Below are positions 46,189 to 55,046 of a stretch of 64,000 nucleotides of DNA, one piece after another. The stretch comes from Nocardioides marmoriginsengisoli (GTDB lineage: Bacteria > Actinomycetota > Actinomycetes > Propionibacteriales > Nocardioidaceae), in contig NZ_RJSE01000007.1 in NCBI RefSeq assembly GCF_003725695.1, positions 1,068,963-1,132,962 on the forward strand. The letters run 5' to 3'. Within the stretch, counting starts at the first letter, position 1; every line of letters begins with the position of its first letter. The notes beneath the pieces were generated by a model that saw only the letters and a program-made list of their open reading frames with translations, was not told the origin of the DNA and did no database searches. Both the position numbers and the translations under genes were made by a program.

Positions 46189-47571
46189 GTGTCCAACCAA
46201 CTTCGGCGCAACCTGACGGAGCGTCTCCTCGTGATCGGCGGAGGTGCGGCCGGGATGTCGGCCGCCTCGGCAGCACGCAGGACCGACCCGGACCTTCCGA
46301 TAACCGTCCTCGAGTCAGGTCCCTACTCCTCCTATGGTGTCTGCGGCATTCCCTACTATCTGGCCGGCGTGGTCGCGAACGCCGCCTCCTTGATTGCGCA
46401 TCCGCCGAGCGAGTTCATTGAACGCCGCCGCATCGACCTGCGCCATGGAGTCGAGGCCGTGGCGCTCGACCTCGACCAGCGCACCCTGCAAACATCGGAC
46501 GGCGAGACACTGGACTTCTCGACGCTGGTCTACGCCGCAGGCGCTGAACCGATCGTGCCGCCGACCGCCCGGACGCGAGACCCGAGAGTCGTGACGGTCC
46601 GCAGCCTCGCTGACGCGATGGTGCTGCGCGCCCGGCTCCCCGAGGTGGCCCGAGCCGTGGTCGTCGGCGCGGGCTACGTCGGGCTCGAGGTCGCGGACAG
46701 TTTGGCCCAGCGGGGCGTGAGTACGACTGTCGTGGACCGGCTGCCGCGCGTGATGCCGACCCTCGACGAGGTCATTGCGGAGCGCGTCGAGGCCGAGGTG
46801 CGCAAGCACGTCGAGCTAGACCTCGGTTCCGGCCTCCGAGCGCTCCAGCTGCGCACCGACGCGGTGGTCGTCGAGCTCGACGACCACGAGTTGGCTGCAG
46901 ACCTTGTCGTGCTCGCGCTCGGCGTGCGACCCCGTACCGGCCTGCTCGCCGACGCCGGCCTGGCAACAACGCAGGAGGGTGCGTTGCTGGTCAACGCACG
47001 AATGCAGACCTCGCACGCCGGTGTCCTCGCCGCCGGCGACAGCGTCGCGCACCACCACCGGGTCCTGGACGCCCCGGCATATGTGCCGCTCGGACCTGCC
47101 GCGAACAAGACCGGCCGGGTCGCCGGAACCGTAGCAGCCGGCGGGGACGCTACCTTCGCCGGTGTGGTGGGGACGGCCGTCGTTAAGGTCTTCGACCTCG
47201 AAGTCGCACACACCGGGCTGTCGCTCGAGCAGGCCATGGCCGCAGGCCTAGACGCCGTAGCGACCGATGTGACCGCTATGTCGCGCGCAAAGTACTACCC
47301 GGACTCGGCAGCGCTGCATGTGCGGCTCGTCCACGAGCGCAGTAGACGTGTACTCGGGGCCCAGATCGTCGGAACCGACGGCGCGGCCAAGCGGATCGAT
47401 GTCGTCGCAGCGGCCTTGCACTTCGGCTCGTTCATCGATGACCTGGCCGGCTTCGATCTTGCCTATGCGCCGCCCTTCTCCCCCGTCTACGACCCGATCA
47501 CCCAGGTAGCTCAGGCTGCCCAGCGCGAGGCGAACCGCCCGTCAGCAGTCCTCGGGCGCGTCGGACGATGA
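46189..47571 (+). CDS. CoA-disulfide-reductase-like flavoprotein (candidate CoM-disulfide/thiol reductase)
   Basis: 460 aa. Pyridine nucleotide-disulfide reductase of the single-Cys CoADR/NADH-oxidase branch: VIGGGAAGMSAASAARR, then YSSYGVCGIPYYLAG with Cys52 as the redox Cys, second fold VVVGAGYVGLEVADSLAQRG, FAD motif GVLAAGDSVAHHH, and dimerisation domain KVFDLEVAHTGLSLEQA. The CxxxxC pair of 2-ketopropyl-CoM carboxylase is absent, so that function is unlikely. Transcribed away from comA, it is a good candidate for reducing a CoM mixed disulfide or for the reductive last step of synthesis. GTG start; no ribosome site. Confidence 0.82.
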   Translation: MSNQLRRNLTERLLVIGGGAAGMSAASAARRTDPDLPITVLESGPYSSYGVCGIPYYLAGVVANAASLIAHPPSEFIERRRIDLRHGVEAVALDLDQRTLQTSDGETLDFSTLVYAAGAEPIVPPTARTRDPRVVTVRSLADAMVLRARLPEVARAVVVGAGYVGLEVADSLAQRGVSTTVVDRLPRVMPTLDEVIAERVEAEVRKHVELDLGSGLRALQLRTDAVVVELDDHELAADLVVLALGVRPRTGLLADAGLATTQEGALLVNARMQTSHAGVLAAGDSVAHHHRVLDAPAYVPLGPAANKTGRVAGTVAAGGDATFAGVVGTAVVKVFDLEVAHTGLSLEQAMAAGLDAVATDVTAMSRAKYYPDSAALHVRLVHERSRRVLGAQIVGTDGAAKRIDVVAAALHFGSFIDDLAGFDLAYAPPFSPVYDPITQVAQAAQREANRPSAVLGRVGR

Positions 47572-47693
47572 GCAGAGTGGCCGCCGTCACCGGTGCCGGC
47601 AACAGCATCGGACCCGCAGCGCTCCAGTCCCTGGAGGAGGAGCACCTCCAGGTCGGGGCACTCGACTTGGACTGCGGGGCCATTGCGTGGTGA
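47568..47693 (+). CDS. 41-residue SDR-like mini-ORF coupled on both sides
   Basis: ATG 47568 overlaps the reductase stop (ATGA), and the TGA at 47691-47693 overlaps the GTG of the next gene (GTGA). The 41 codons encode MSRVAAVTGAGNSIGPAALQ and on to GALDLDCGAIAW: the first beta-alpha-beta of an SDR including TGAGxxIG, then a stop. It could be a remnant of a second SDR gene, kept because it relays ribosomes to the complete SDR downstream, or a small binding peptide. Too short for usual gene finders. Confidence 0.5.
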   Translation: MSRVAAVTGAGNSIGPAALQSLEEEHLQVGALDLDCGAIAW

Positions 47694-48463
47694 CCGGCAG
47701 GCTGAGCGGAAAAGTGGCCCTGATCACAGGTGGTGGGGCAGGGATCGGCCGCGCCACAGCCCGCCTCTTTGCGGCCGAGGGAGCGGCGGTCGGTGTTCTC
47801 GACGTCGACCGAGTTGCTGCGGCCCAGGTCGCGGACGAGTTGGCGGCGACGGGGGGGCGGGCCATCGCTGTTGCGGCGAACGTCTCGGTCGATGCTGAGG
47901 TCCGCGAAGCCGTTCGAGCGCTTGTGGAGTCGCTGGGTCCGGTGAACGTGCTCTACAACAACGCGGGCGTCGCCAGTACCGGCGCAGTGGATGTCGCCGA
48001 CGAGGACGACTGGGACCGCTGTATGGCGATCAACGCCAAGGGAACCTTCCTGACTTCCCGCGCCGTGTTGCCGAGCATGCTGGCGGCCGGAGGTGGCTCG
48101 ATCATCAACCAGGCCTCGGTGGCTGCGATCGTGGGTGTTGCCGACTTCGCGGCGTACTGCGCAGCGAAAGGCGCGGTACTGGCCTTGACCAGGTCCATGT
48201 CGGTGGACCTGGCGCCACGGGGCATCCGCGTCAATGTCATCGCGCCGGGCACCATCTACACCCCGATGATGGAGCCGCTGCTGAAGGCGCGCGGAGGCGG
48301 AGACGTGGAGCGCGGGCTTGCGACAACACTGGAGAAGTACCCGATCGGCAGGCTCGCCCAGCCCTACGACATCGCGGCCGCCGCCTTGTACCTCGCAGGC
48401 AGCGAGTCGGCCTTCGTCACCGGCTCGGTCCTGACCGTCGACGGCGGAATGACCAGCCAATGA
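47690..48463 (+). CDS. SDR family oxidoreductase (hydroxyalkyl-CoM dehydrogenase candidate)
   Basis: 257 aa from a GTG (GTGA overlap). Complete SDR: TGGGAGIGRA, acidic VLDVDR after strand 2 (NAD preference), NNAGVAS, Ser in INQASVAAIVG, YCAAKG, and end TGSVLTVDGG. The 2-hydroxypropyl-CoM dehydrogenases of alkene degraders are SDRs of this size; they recognise the CoM sulfonate by basic residues near the C-terminus, and this protein has Arg/Lys in LLKARGGGDVERG. Being between CoM synthesis and CoA-transferase genes supports oxidation of a CoM adduct; this is inference. Confidence 0.85.
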   Translation: MTGRLSGKVALITGGGAGIGRATARLFAAEGAAVGVLDVDRVAAAQVADELAATGGRAIAVAANVSVDAEVREAVRALVESLGPVNVLYNNAGVASTGAVDVADEDDWDRCMAINAKGTFLTSRAVLPSMLAAGGGSIINQASVAAIVGVADFAAYCAAKGAVLALTRSMSVDLAPRGIRVNVIAPGTIYTPMMEPLLKARGGGDVERGLATTLEKYPIGRLAQPYDIAAAALYLAGSESAFVTGSVLTVDGGMTSQ

Positions 48464-48479
48464 AGGAAGAAGGAGCACG

Positions 48480-49391
48480 ATGTTCGTCGATCACGACAAA
48501 GTAGGCGATCTACCGTCGGCCGCTGCCCGGGTGTCCGACGGGGACATGGTGGCGCTGGGCGGCGGCCTGTCGGCTCGGCTGCCGATGGCCCTCGTCCGCG
48601 AGCTGGTTCGGCTCGGCCGGCAGGACCTGCACCTCGTGGGCTCAGCCCACGGCATGGACGTGGACCTTCTCGTCGCCGCCGGGGCGGTCGCGGTCTGCGA
48701 GGAGAGCTACGTGGGCTTCGAGCAGGATCTTGGGCTCGCCCCTTCCTACCGGCGCGCAGCGGAGGCAGGCCAGCTGGAGATCCGCGAGACCTGCTGTGTA
48801 ACGATCCTGACCCAACTGCGCGCCGCGCAGATGGGTCTCCCTTTTCTCCCAGTTCGCGGAGTGAAGGGGACCGACATCCGTCGAATGCACCCGGACTACG
48901 CCGAGATAGTCTGCCCCTTCACCGGCGAGACTCTCGTGGCCGTGCCGCCGCTTGAGCCAGACGTTGCCCTGATCCACGCCCCGATGGGCGACAGGGTTGG
49001 GAACCTGCACCTGGAGCAGCCCTACGTGCTCGACGAACACTTCGCCCGTGCCGCTCGACAGGTCGTGGCCACCGTCGACCGGTTGGCCACGACCGAGGAG
49101 GTCGTCGCGACCGGCGTCACCATCCCAGGACACCGCGTGTCAGTTGTCGTCGAGGTTCCGTTCGGGGCTCACCCGACCTCCTGCTACCCCGGGTACGCCT
49201 ACGACCGGCAACACCTGGCGGCATACGTCGCGGCGGCAGGCCAGGCCCAGACGGCCCAGGATTACCTGGCGGAGTGGGTAACGCGACCCGGCGGCGAAGA
49301 TGCCTACCGTGCGGCGCTGGACCAGGACCGACTGGACCGGCTGATGTCTTGGTCGGACACAATCGAGGAGTGGAAGGAGCTGTTCGTATGA
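48480..49391 (+). CDS. CoA-transferase subunit A (glutaconate/3-oxoacid type)
   Basis: 303 aa; GAAGGAG precedes the ATG. Family I CoA-transferase alpha chain: VSDGDMVALGGGLSARLPMALVRELVR, LHLVGSAHGMDVDLLVAAGAV, YVGFEQDLGLAPSYRRAAEAG and PLEPDVALIHAPMGDRVGNLHLEQPYVLDEHFARAA. It forms the active enzyme with the next gene (ATGA overlap), moving CoA between carboxylates such as an acyl-CoA product and an acid of the CoM pathway. Confidence 0.88.
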   Translation: MFVDHDKVGDLPSAAARVSDGDMVALGGGLSARLPMALVRELVRLGRQDLHLVGSAHGMDVDLLVAAGAVAVCEESYVGFEQDLGLAPSYRRAAEAGQLEIRETCCVTILTQLRAAQMGLPFLPVRGVKGTDIRRMHPDYAEIVCPFTGETLVAVPPLEPDVALIHAPMGDRVGNLHLEQPYVLDEHFARAARQVVATVDRLATTEEVVATGVTIPGHRVSVVVEVPFGAHPTSCYPGYAYDRQHLAAYVAAAGQAQTAQDYLAEWVTRPGGEDAYRAALDQDRLDRLMSWSDTIEEWKELFV

Positions 49392-50209
49392 ACTGGAACC
49401 TGCCTGAGTGGTTCGTGGTCACGTTGGCCCGGACGATCTCCGACCGCGAGGTCGTGTTCCACGGCTTCGGGAGCCCTTGCGCGCAGGTGGCCATGCACGT
49501 TGCACGCCGAACGCACGCGCCGAACATGCTGCTTATCGAAGGGGCCATGTACGCCGTCAACCCGGCCCCACCCTTCGTGCCGCCGACCAGTAACGACCAG
49601 GCTCTCAAGTATGGGGCGGCCTACAGCATGCGCTTCGAAGAGTTCTTCGACGCCGCTTGCCGGGGCGAGGTCGACCGAATGTTTCTTTCCGGCGGCCAGA
49701 TCGACCCCTATGGCAACACCAACGTGACCGCTATCGGGCCGATGAACAGGCCGAAGGTGAAGTTGGGCGGAGGCGGAGGCGGCTGCAACATCTCGGCAAC
49801 CATCCGGCACCTCACGCTCTGGACGACCCGGCACCGCTCTGGCCGGACGCTGGTGCAAGAGTGCGACTTCATCACCGACGTCGGCCATCGCACGCCAGCT
49901 GGCAGCAGGGTCGACCTTGGCTACACAGGCGGGGGACCGGCGCATCTGGTCACCGAACTGGGGGTGTTCGACTACGGCGACGTTGGACGCGCCCGCCTGG
50001 TTCAGATCTTCCCGGACGTGACCCTCGATGAAGTGGAGCGCTCGACCGGTTTCGAGCTCCAGGTTTCCCCGGACCTGGGCACGGTGCCTGAGCCGACCGA
50101 GGAGGAGCTTGAAATCGTGCGCGCCGTTGACCCGCTCGCCGTACATGCCAGTGAGTTCGACCCTTCCGAGCTCGACCGCACCTTCACGTCCGAGCCTGCG
50201 ATTGCCTGA
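49388..50209 (+). CDS. CoA-transferase subunit B
   Basis: 273 aa. Beta chain features: LARTISDREVVFHGFGSPCAQVAMHVARRTHAPNM, then FLSGGQIDPYGNTNVTAIG and a Gly-rich GGGGGGCNISATI loop. These match glutaconate-CoA-transferase-like beta subunits. The canonical catalytic Glu region (IEG before AMYAVNP) is plausible. Start fixed by ATGA overlap with subunit A. The substrate is not evident. Confidence 0.87.
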   Translation: MNWNLPEWFVVTLARTISDREVVFHGFGSPCAQVAMHVARRTHAPNMLLIEGAMYAVNPAPPFVPPTSNDQALKYGAAYSMRFEEFFDAACRGEVDRMFLSGGQIDPYGNTNVTAIGPMNRPKVKLGGGGGGCNISATIRHLTLWTTRHRSGRTLVQECDFITDVGHRTPAGSRVDLGYTGGGPAHLVTELGVFDYGDVGRARLVQIFPDVTLDEVERSTGFELQVSPDLGTVPEPTEEELEIVRAVDPLAVHASEFDPSELDRTFTSEPAIA

Positions 50210-50216
50210 GAATGAG

Positions 50217-52373
50217 ATGACACCTAGTAGTGACCAGCAGGTGTCTGAGCCAAGATCCCTGCGGGCGCTCTTCGAGCCCCGTCGCGTGGCCGTGGTCGGC
50301 GCTTCCGCACGCGAGGGGAGCGTCGGCAACTTGGTATGGAGGAACCTCTCGTCATTCGAGGGCGACGTGGTGCCGGTCAACATCCGCGGCGGTGAGCTCG
50401 AGGGGCACCACGTTCACCGTTCACTACGTGAGGTGACGGGGCCGCTCGACCTGGCAGTGGTGACCGTTCCCGCAGAAGCCACTCCAGGTGTCATTGCCGA
50501 CGCCGCGGCAGCCGGAGTCGGTGCCTGCATCGTGCTAAGTGGCGGCTTCGCCGAAGCGGGTGAGCACGGACGCGTCCTGCAGGAGCAGCTGGTCACGCTC
50601 GCCCGCGGGGCCGGAATGCTGCTGCTCGGACCCAACAGTCTGGGATTGCAGGTGGTTGGTACCTCCCTGAACGCGTCATTGACCCGCGAATCGATCGCCG
50701 TCGCAGGGGGTGTCAGCTTGGTCACTCAGTCGGGCTCGTACGCAATGTCCCTGCCCGTGCTGTCCGCGGACGATGGGTTCGGATTCGCCATCGGGTGTTC
50801 GATCGGCAACAGGTCCGACATCGACGAGGCTGAGGTACTGGGTCACCTGGCAGCACGATCCGACACACGGGTGGTGTGCCTTCTGCTTGAGTCAGTAGGC
50901 GCCGGGGAGGCGCTCCTGGAGCAGGTTCGGGCGCTTGTGCCTGACAAGCCGGTGGTGGTGACGCTTCTGGGCCAATCCCCCTCCGGGGCCCGGGCAGCCG
51001 CCTCACACTCCGCGGCGCTCGCCACCAGCAGGCGGGTTTGGGAAGACGTGCTCGTCTCGGCCGGAGCCATCGTGACCCGAACCGGACTGGAGATGCTCGA
51101 CGTCGCGGCGTTGCTTGATGCAGGACCCGTCCCAGGCGGCAACCGCGTGGCCGTCGTGACCAACTCTGGTGGCATCGGCACGGAGCTGACGGACCTACTC
51201 CAGGCTGAGGGACTGGAGGTGCCCGAACTCTCGGACACACTGCAGCAGCGGCTGGCCCGGGATCTCCCTTCATATGCAAGTCCCCGCAATCCCGTGGACA
51301 TCACACCGGTCTGGTCACGCTTCGCCGACCTCTACCCGTCGCTTGTCGAGGACCTAGCCCGGTCCGGCGAGGTAGATGTAGTGGTGGCCGTCTTGTTACA
51401 GCGCGCGGCCGACCATGCGGTCGCAGAGCGGCTCGTCGATACTGTTCAAACGCTGCGCCGTGACGGTGTTCCGGTCACCGTGTGTGTGTGCTGGGTCGCC
51501 GCGCAGTCGCAGCGGCCAGTTGCGGCCATGCTTCGACGCGCCGACGTGCCAGTCCTCGAGTGGCCAGAGCGAACCGCCCGGGCTATCGGACATGCGGTCC
51601 GCTTTGGTCGGCTCCGGTCCGCGCCAGCTGTCCTGCACCCCACCTCCGCCGAGTCCGGTGCGGACACGCCTCCGGGATTGGGATCCGACCCTGCTGTCGA
51701 CCTGGCGTTCGCCGCCGATCAGGGGATCCCCCTTGTGCCGGGCACCCTGTGCCGCGACGAGAAGGCGGCGGTCGAGGCCGCAGCGGATCTCGGCTACCCC
51801 GTTGTGGTCAAGTTGCAGCATCATTCGATCACACACAAGAGCGATGTCGGCGGTGTGGTCCCCGGTCTGCGTGACGCGAACGAGGTGCGGGCCGCGGCCC
51901 GGCGACTTCTCGGGTCCTACCAGGACGCGCAGGTACTGATCCAACCAATGGTCGCCGGAGTCGAGCTTTTGGTTGGCGGGTTGCGAGACCCGACCTTCGG
52001 TCCGGTTGTCGTCGTCGGCCTGGGTGGCGTGTTGGTGGAGATCCTCGATGACGTACGTTTCGCAGCCGCGCCATTGTCGGAGCCGGAGGCCCGCGCCCTG
52101 CTACGAAGCTTGGATGGCGCCGCAATCCTCGATGGGGTGCGCGGCTCGCCCGGCGTCGACGTCGCTGCCGTCGCCCAGCTCGTGTGCCGCATGGGTGACT
52201 TGATGGTTCGGCATCGTGATCTGGACGCCTTGGAGCTGAACCCGGTGCTGGCCACCCCGGCAGGCTGTGTGTGCGTCGACGTCCGCGTGTCCACAGCCAC
52301 TCCCGAGCGGCCCAACAACCGTCGACCATTTAGTCCTCCGAGGACGGAGCCGGGGAAGGTTCGGTGCCCCTAA
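50217..52373 (+). CDS. NDP-forming acyl-CoA synthetase (acetate-CoA ligase, fused alpha-beta)
   Basis: 718 aa. N-terminal CoA-binding and ligase domains (FEPRRVAVVGASAREGSVGNLVWRNL, LLGPNSLGLQVVGTSLNAS, VTQSGSYAM) with the phospho-His region ARAAASHSAALATSRRVWEDV; C-terminal ATP-grasp domain (GYPVVVKLQHHSITHKSDVGGVVPGL, GPVVVVGLGGVLVEILDDVRFAAAPLSEPEA). It interconverts acyl-CoA + NDP + Pi with acid + CoA + NTP, so it could either activate acetate or similar acids or harvest energy from an acyl-CoA. Seven nt separate it from the transferase. Confidence 0.88.
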   Translation: MTPSSDQQVSEPRSLRALFEPRRVAVVGASAREGSVGNLVWRNLSSFEGDVVPVNIRGGELEGHHVHRSLREVTGPLDLAVVTVPAEATPGVIADAAAAGVGACIVLSGGFAEAGEHGRVLQEQLVTLARGAGMLLLGPNSLGLQVVGTSLNASLTRESIAVAGGVSLVTQSGSYAMSLPVLSADDGFGFAIGCSIGNRSDIDEAEVLGHLAARSDTRVVCLLLESVGAGEALLEQVRALVPDKPVVVTLLGQSPSGARAAASHSAALATSRRVWEDVLVSAGAIVTRTGLEMLDVAALLDAGPVPGGNRVAVVTNSGGIGTELTDLLQAEGLEVPELSDTLQQRLARDLPSYASPRNPVDITPVWSRFADLYPSLVEDLARSGEVDVVVAVLLQRAADHAVAERLVDTVQTLRRDGVPVTVCVCWVAAQSQRPVAAMLRRADVPVLEWPERTARAIGHAVRFGRLRSAPAVLHPTSAESGADTPPGLGSDPAVDLAFAADQGIPLVPGTLCRDEKAAVEAAADLGYPVVVKLQHHSITHKSDVGGVVPGLRDANEVRAAARRLLGSYQDAQVLIQPMVAGVELLVGGLRDPTFGPVVVVGLGGVLVEILDDVRFAAAPLSEPEARALLRSLDGAAILDGVRGSPGVDVAAVAQLVCRMGDLMVRHRDLDALELNPVLATPAGCVCVDVRVSTATPERPNNRRPFSPPRTEPGKVRCP

Positions 52374-52440
52374 GTTCGCAGCGCGTCGAGACTCCGACGC
52401 CACGGCCGATACCGGCCGTGCCCCGAGGAAGAGGTGCTGC

Positions 52441-53070
52441 ATGACCACGTCCGAACTGGATCTCAACCACCCATTAGCCGTCGAACCCGCACCGGTCTGG
52501 GCCGGGGACCCCTCAGTCCTGGGACTGCCTTCCTTCATCGTCGGTTCCACCGCACTTGGGCTGGTGCTGGTCGGGTACGTCCCCCCAGCAGCCGCCGGCG
52601 CCTCGTTGGCGATCTTGATCGCCGCTACCGGGCTCGGGCTGACCATCGCGGCCATCTGGGCGGCCGCAATCGGCCAGAGCGTTGTCGGTGCCGTATTCGG
52701 AATCTTCGCCGGCTTCTGGCTCAGCTACTCAATGCTCGTCCTAGGCCTCACCCACAACTGGTTCGGCATCGCGGCCGAGGATGCAGTCAGGACCCAGGAA
52801 CTGTTCCTCATCAGCTGGCTGGCGATGATCATCATGGTGACCCTCGTGACCTTCCGGCTCCCCCTGGCTTTCACCCTGCTCTTCGTACTCGTGGACCTCG
52901 CGCTCCTGCTCGTCCTGCTCGCCACCGCACAGGGATCCATCGGGCTACAGAAGACCGCCGGCTACGTGGTGTTCGCGTTTGTCCTCGTCGGCTTCTACCT
53001 CTTCTTGAGTGCCTCCTCGGCCGCCACCGGCGGCAAGCCGCTGGCGCTGGGGCGACCGGTGCTCCGCTGA
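52441..53070 (+). CDS. Acetate/succinate-type transporter (GPR1/FUN34/SatP-like)
   Basis: 209 aa with six hydrophobic segments spaced as in the AceTr family; GDPSVLGLPSF near the N-terminus corresponds to the family motif NPxPLGL in altered form. GGAAGAGG precedes the ATG. Last gene of the plus-strand unit starting at 46189. Import or release of acetate or a similar short acid fits with the NDP-forming synthetase before it. Confidence 0.75.
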   Translation: MTTSELDLNHPLAVEPAPVWAGDPSVLGLPSFIVGSTALGLVLVGYVPPAAAGASLAILIAATGLGLTIAAIWAAAIGQSVVGAVFGIFAGFWLSYSMLVLGLTHNWFGIAAEDAVRTQELFLISWLAMIIMVTLVTFRLPLAFTLLFVLVDLALLLVLLATAQGSIGLQKTAGYVVFAFVLVGFYLFLSASSAATGGKPLALGRPVLR

Positions 53071-53794
53071 GCTTCGCCGCCCTGCTCGGTCGGGCCGGTC
53101 ATCGTTACTGCACACGCGCCACTCCGCGTGTGCGGCAACACCGTCTCGCGGCATGTCGTTTTCACGCCGAAGCCCAGCCCCTCAGGCTGTCCAGCGGTTC
53201 GCAAGTCCTGCTCGACGTCGTGGTGGTGAGTTCCCGGGCAGCCCGAGTCCCCAGCGTCGAGCGTCCGCGGTGGAAGGCTGAGCGATGGCTGTCGATACCG
53301 GGCGCCCGGTCACGGCGTCTGGTGACGAGCCGCCGGCGGCACCTTTCCGCGCAGTAGACCCTCGCGTACCGCAGCATTCCTCAGTATGAGTACCGCAGCG
53401 AACGCAAAGACGACCTCAGCCCCGAACGCCGCCACCATCAAGATGTGGGGCCGACCATCAAAGACCATGCTCACAGGGCGACCCGCTGCGAGGCCGCCCA
53501 TCAAAGGGAGACAAGCTGACCGGACAGGAACGCCTGCAGGTCCTCGACGGAGAACTGACGGTGCTGCGCACCGATGCCCGCGCACCGGCCGACCGCGACA
53601 AGTACCCCGACGACCCCCGCAACTGGATGGGCTTCAACGTCGAGCACAGCGACGAGGAGCTCGAGGCGGCCAGCCTGCGCTGGTGGCGCTCGGACCCCCG
53701 CCGGGTGGTCGACAACGAGCTCTTCGCAGTGACCGTGGCCACCTTCCCCGTCGCGGTCTACCGGATCCTCGGTACCGCCGGGAGCATCGCCTCG
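53071..53794. other. Debris zone: membrane-protein splinter and an unidentified fragment
   Basis: On the minus strand 53490-53340 reads GGLAAGRPVSMVFDGRPHIL and MVAAFGAEVVFAFAAVLILR, resembling the last helix pair of DUF4345-type membrane proteins. On the plus strand 53519-53772 reads LTGQERLQVLDGELTVLRTD, DPRNWMGFNVEHSDEELEAA and DNELFAVTVATFPVAVYRI, protein-like but with no start codon and no family I know. The first 240 bases show nothing. All look like truncated pieces. Confidence 0.4.
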
Positions 53795-54474
53795 GAGAGC
53801 CGAACGTCGTTGGAGCCTTCAATTTCCTGGGCCAGCGCAGCAGGTTCACGCCCAAGCGCGATGTCCAGCGCTACTTCCTCGACTCGAACCGCGCGGTGTA
53901 TCGAGACGGCGCAGCTGACCTTGCCTGCGAACTCGAACCTCGAAGTGGCACGGTCACGGCACGTCTGGGGGCCATGTTCCAAGACGTCTTCAAGACGAGC
54001 TACAGGACCTGAATGGCTACGACTTGGAGTTGCTTGAGCTGCTGTTCAGGTCCGATGTCCGTGTGACGGCCGTGGGCGACCCCCGCCAGCAGACGTTCTC
54101 AACCAACCAGAGCATCAAGAACAAGGCCTTGAAGGGCGAGGGACTCGTGGGGTGGATCAAGGACAAGGGCGATGTTTGCGAACTGCCGATCCAGAATCAT
54201 TGCCACCGCAGCAATCAAACGATCTGCGACTTCGCGGACGCCCTGTTCGCCCACATGCCGGCGACCGTCTCGATGAACGACAGCGTCACTGGGCATGATG
54301 GATTCTTCTCTCTGGCGCGAGCCCAAGTGCCCGACTACTACGAGGCCCCACCATCCCGTCGTGCTCCGCTACGACCGTAACACCGACACTCTCGGTCTTC
54401 CTGCCAAGAAATTCGGCCTGTCTAAGGGAAGCACCCACGACAGAGTTCTCAACTTCCCTAGGAGTGGTCACTGA
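53795..54474 (+). pseudogene. UvrD-like helicase remnant (GajB/Gabija-like)
   Basis: Three frames must be joined: (1) NVVGAFNFLGQRSRFTPKRD to AMFQDVF, (2) from about 53990 DELQDLNGYDLELLELLFRS, VTAVGDPRQQTFSTN, NHCHRSNQTICDFADALF, (3) from about 54340 HHPVVLRYDRNTDTLGLPAK and NFGLSKGSTHDRVLNFP. DE-QDL is motif II, GDPRQ motif III, and SKGxTxDRV a late SF1 motif. The order and the FNFLG..RSRFTP start resemble GajB of the Gabija phage-defence system. The ATP-binding N-terminus and GajA are absent, with at least two frameshifts. Confidence 0.6.
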
Positions 54475-54634
54475 TTGGACACTGGTCGAGTCTCATCGGG
54501 AACCAGAGGCCCTCCATCTCTCGGCGTACTGCACCCAAGGGATGATCCGTTGAGACGACGTGACCGTACGCGTGTGTATCGGGCGACGGAGTCGCAGCAT
54601 CCTGCGTGGCCCGCTCGACCTCTTGGAATGCTCG

Positions 54635-54950
54635 TCAGACCGGGCGAAGTCGAACCAGGTCCGGCGTCAGCTCCTTCACGGACCTGACACCGAGGAGGCG
54701 CAGGGTCCGTGCCATCTCTTCAGCGAGGGAGGTCGTTGACTCGCCGGACGCCGGTCTCACCTGCGGCCATGAGGCCGTAGAGGTAAGCCCTCCCGATGAG
54801 AACCGCATCGGCGCCAAGCGCGAGCGCGGCAACGACGTCCGCACCGGACATGATGCCGCCGTCCACGAACACTTGGGCTCGATCCCCTACCTCACTGCGC
54901 ACCTCTGGAAGAATCTCGAGCGGAACCGGAGAGCGGTCCAGGCGATCCCG
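54635..54950 (-). pseudogene. FMN-dependent 2-hydroxyacid oxidase, C-terminal fragment
   Basis: Minus strand: [40 protein letters not shown] and [20 protein letters not shown] match the FMN-phosphate loop and following helix of lactate monooxygenase/glycolate-oxidase-type enzymes. After RRVNDLP the match needs a frameshift to continue as [31 protein letters not shown] and a stop. The N-terminal three quarters are missing. Confidence 0.7.
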
Positions 54951-55014
54951 CTCAACACAAGGCGAAGCTCGACGCATCGGCAGGGTCCGCAACATAACCA
55001 GCGACTGGACATAG

Positions 55015-55046
55015 AACCGGTTATGTGGACATCCACATAACCGGTT
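55015..55046. repeat. Perfect 14-bp-arm inverted repeat at the debris/operon border
   Basis: AACCGGTTATGTGG (55015-55028), loop acat, CCACATAACCGGTT (55033-55046), no mismatch. A third copy of the inner motif, CATAACC, lies at 54993-54999. The outer six bases of each arm (AACCGG/CCGGTT) are themselves part of AACCGGTT palindromes. It may be a tyrosine-recombinase crossover site, a transposon end or a bidirectional terminator. It separates truncated genes on its left from an intact operon on its right. Confidence 0.7.

Noticed and set aside
46189-47571. 2-ketopropyl-CoM reductase/carboxylase
   Set aside because: Tempting in a CoM locus, but the protein has a single redox Cys (VCGIPYY) and lacks the CxxxxC of that enzyme; it fits the CoADR branch.
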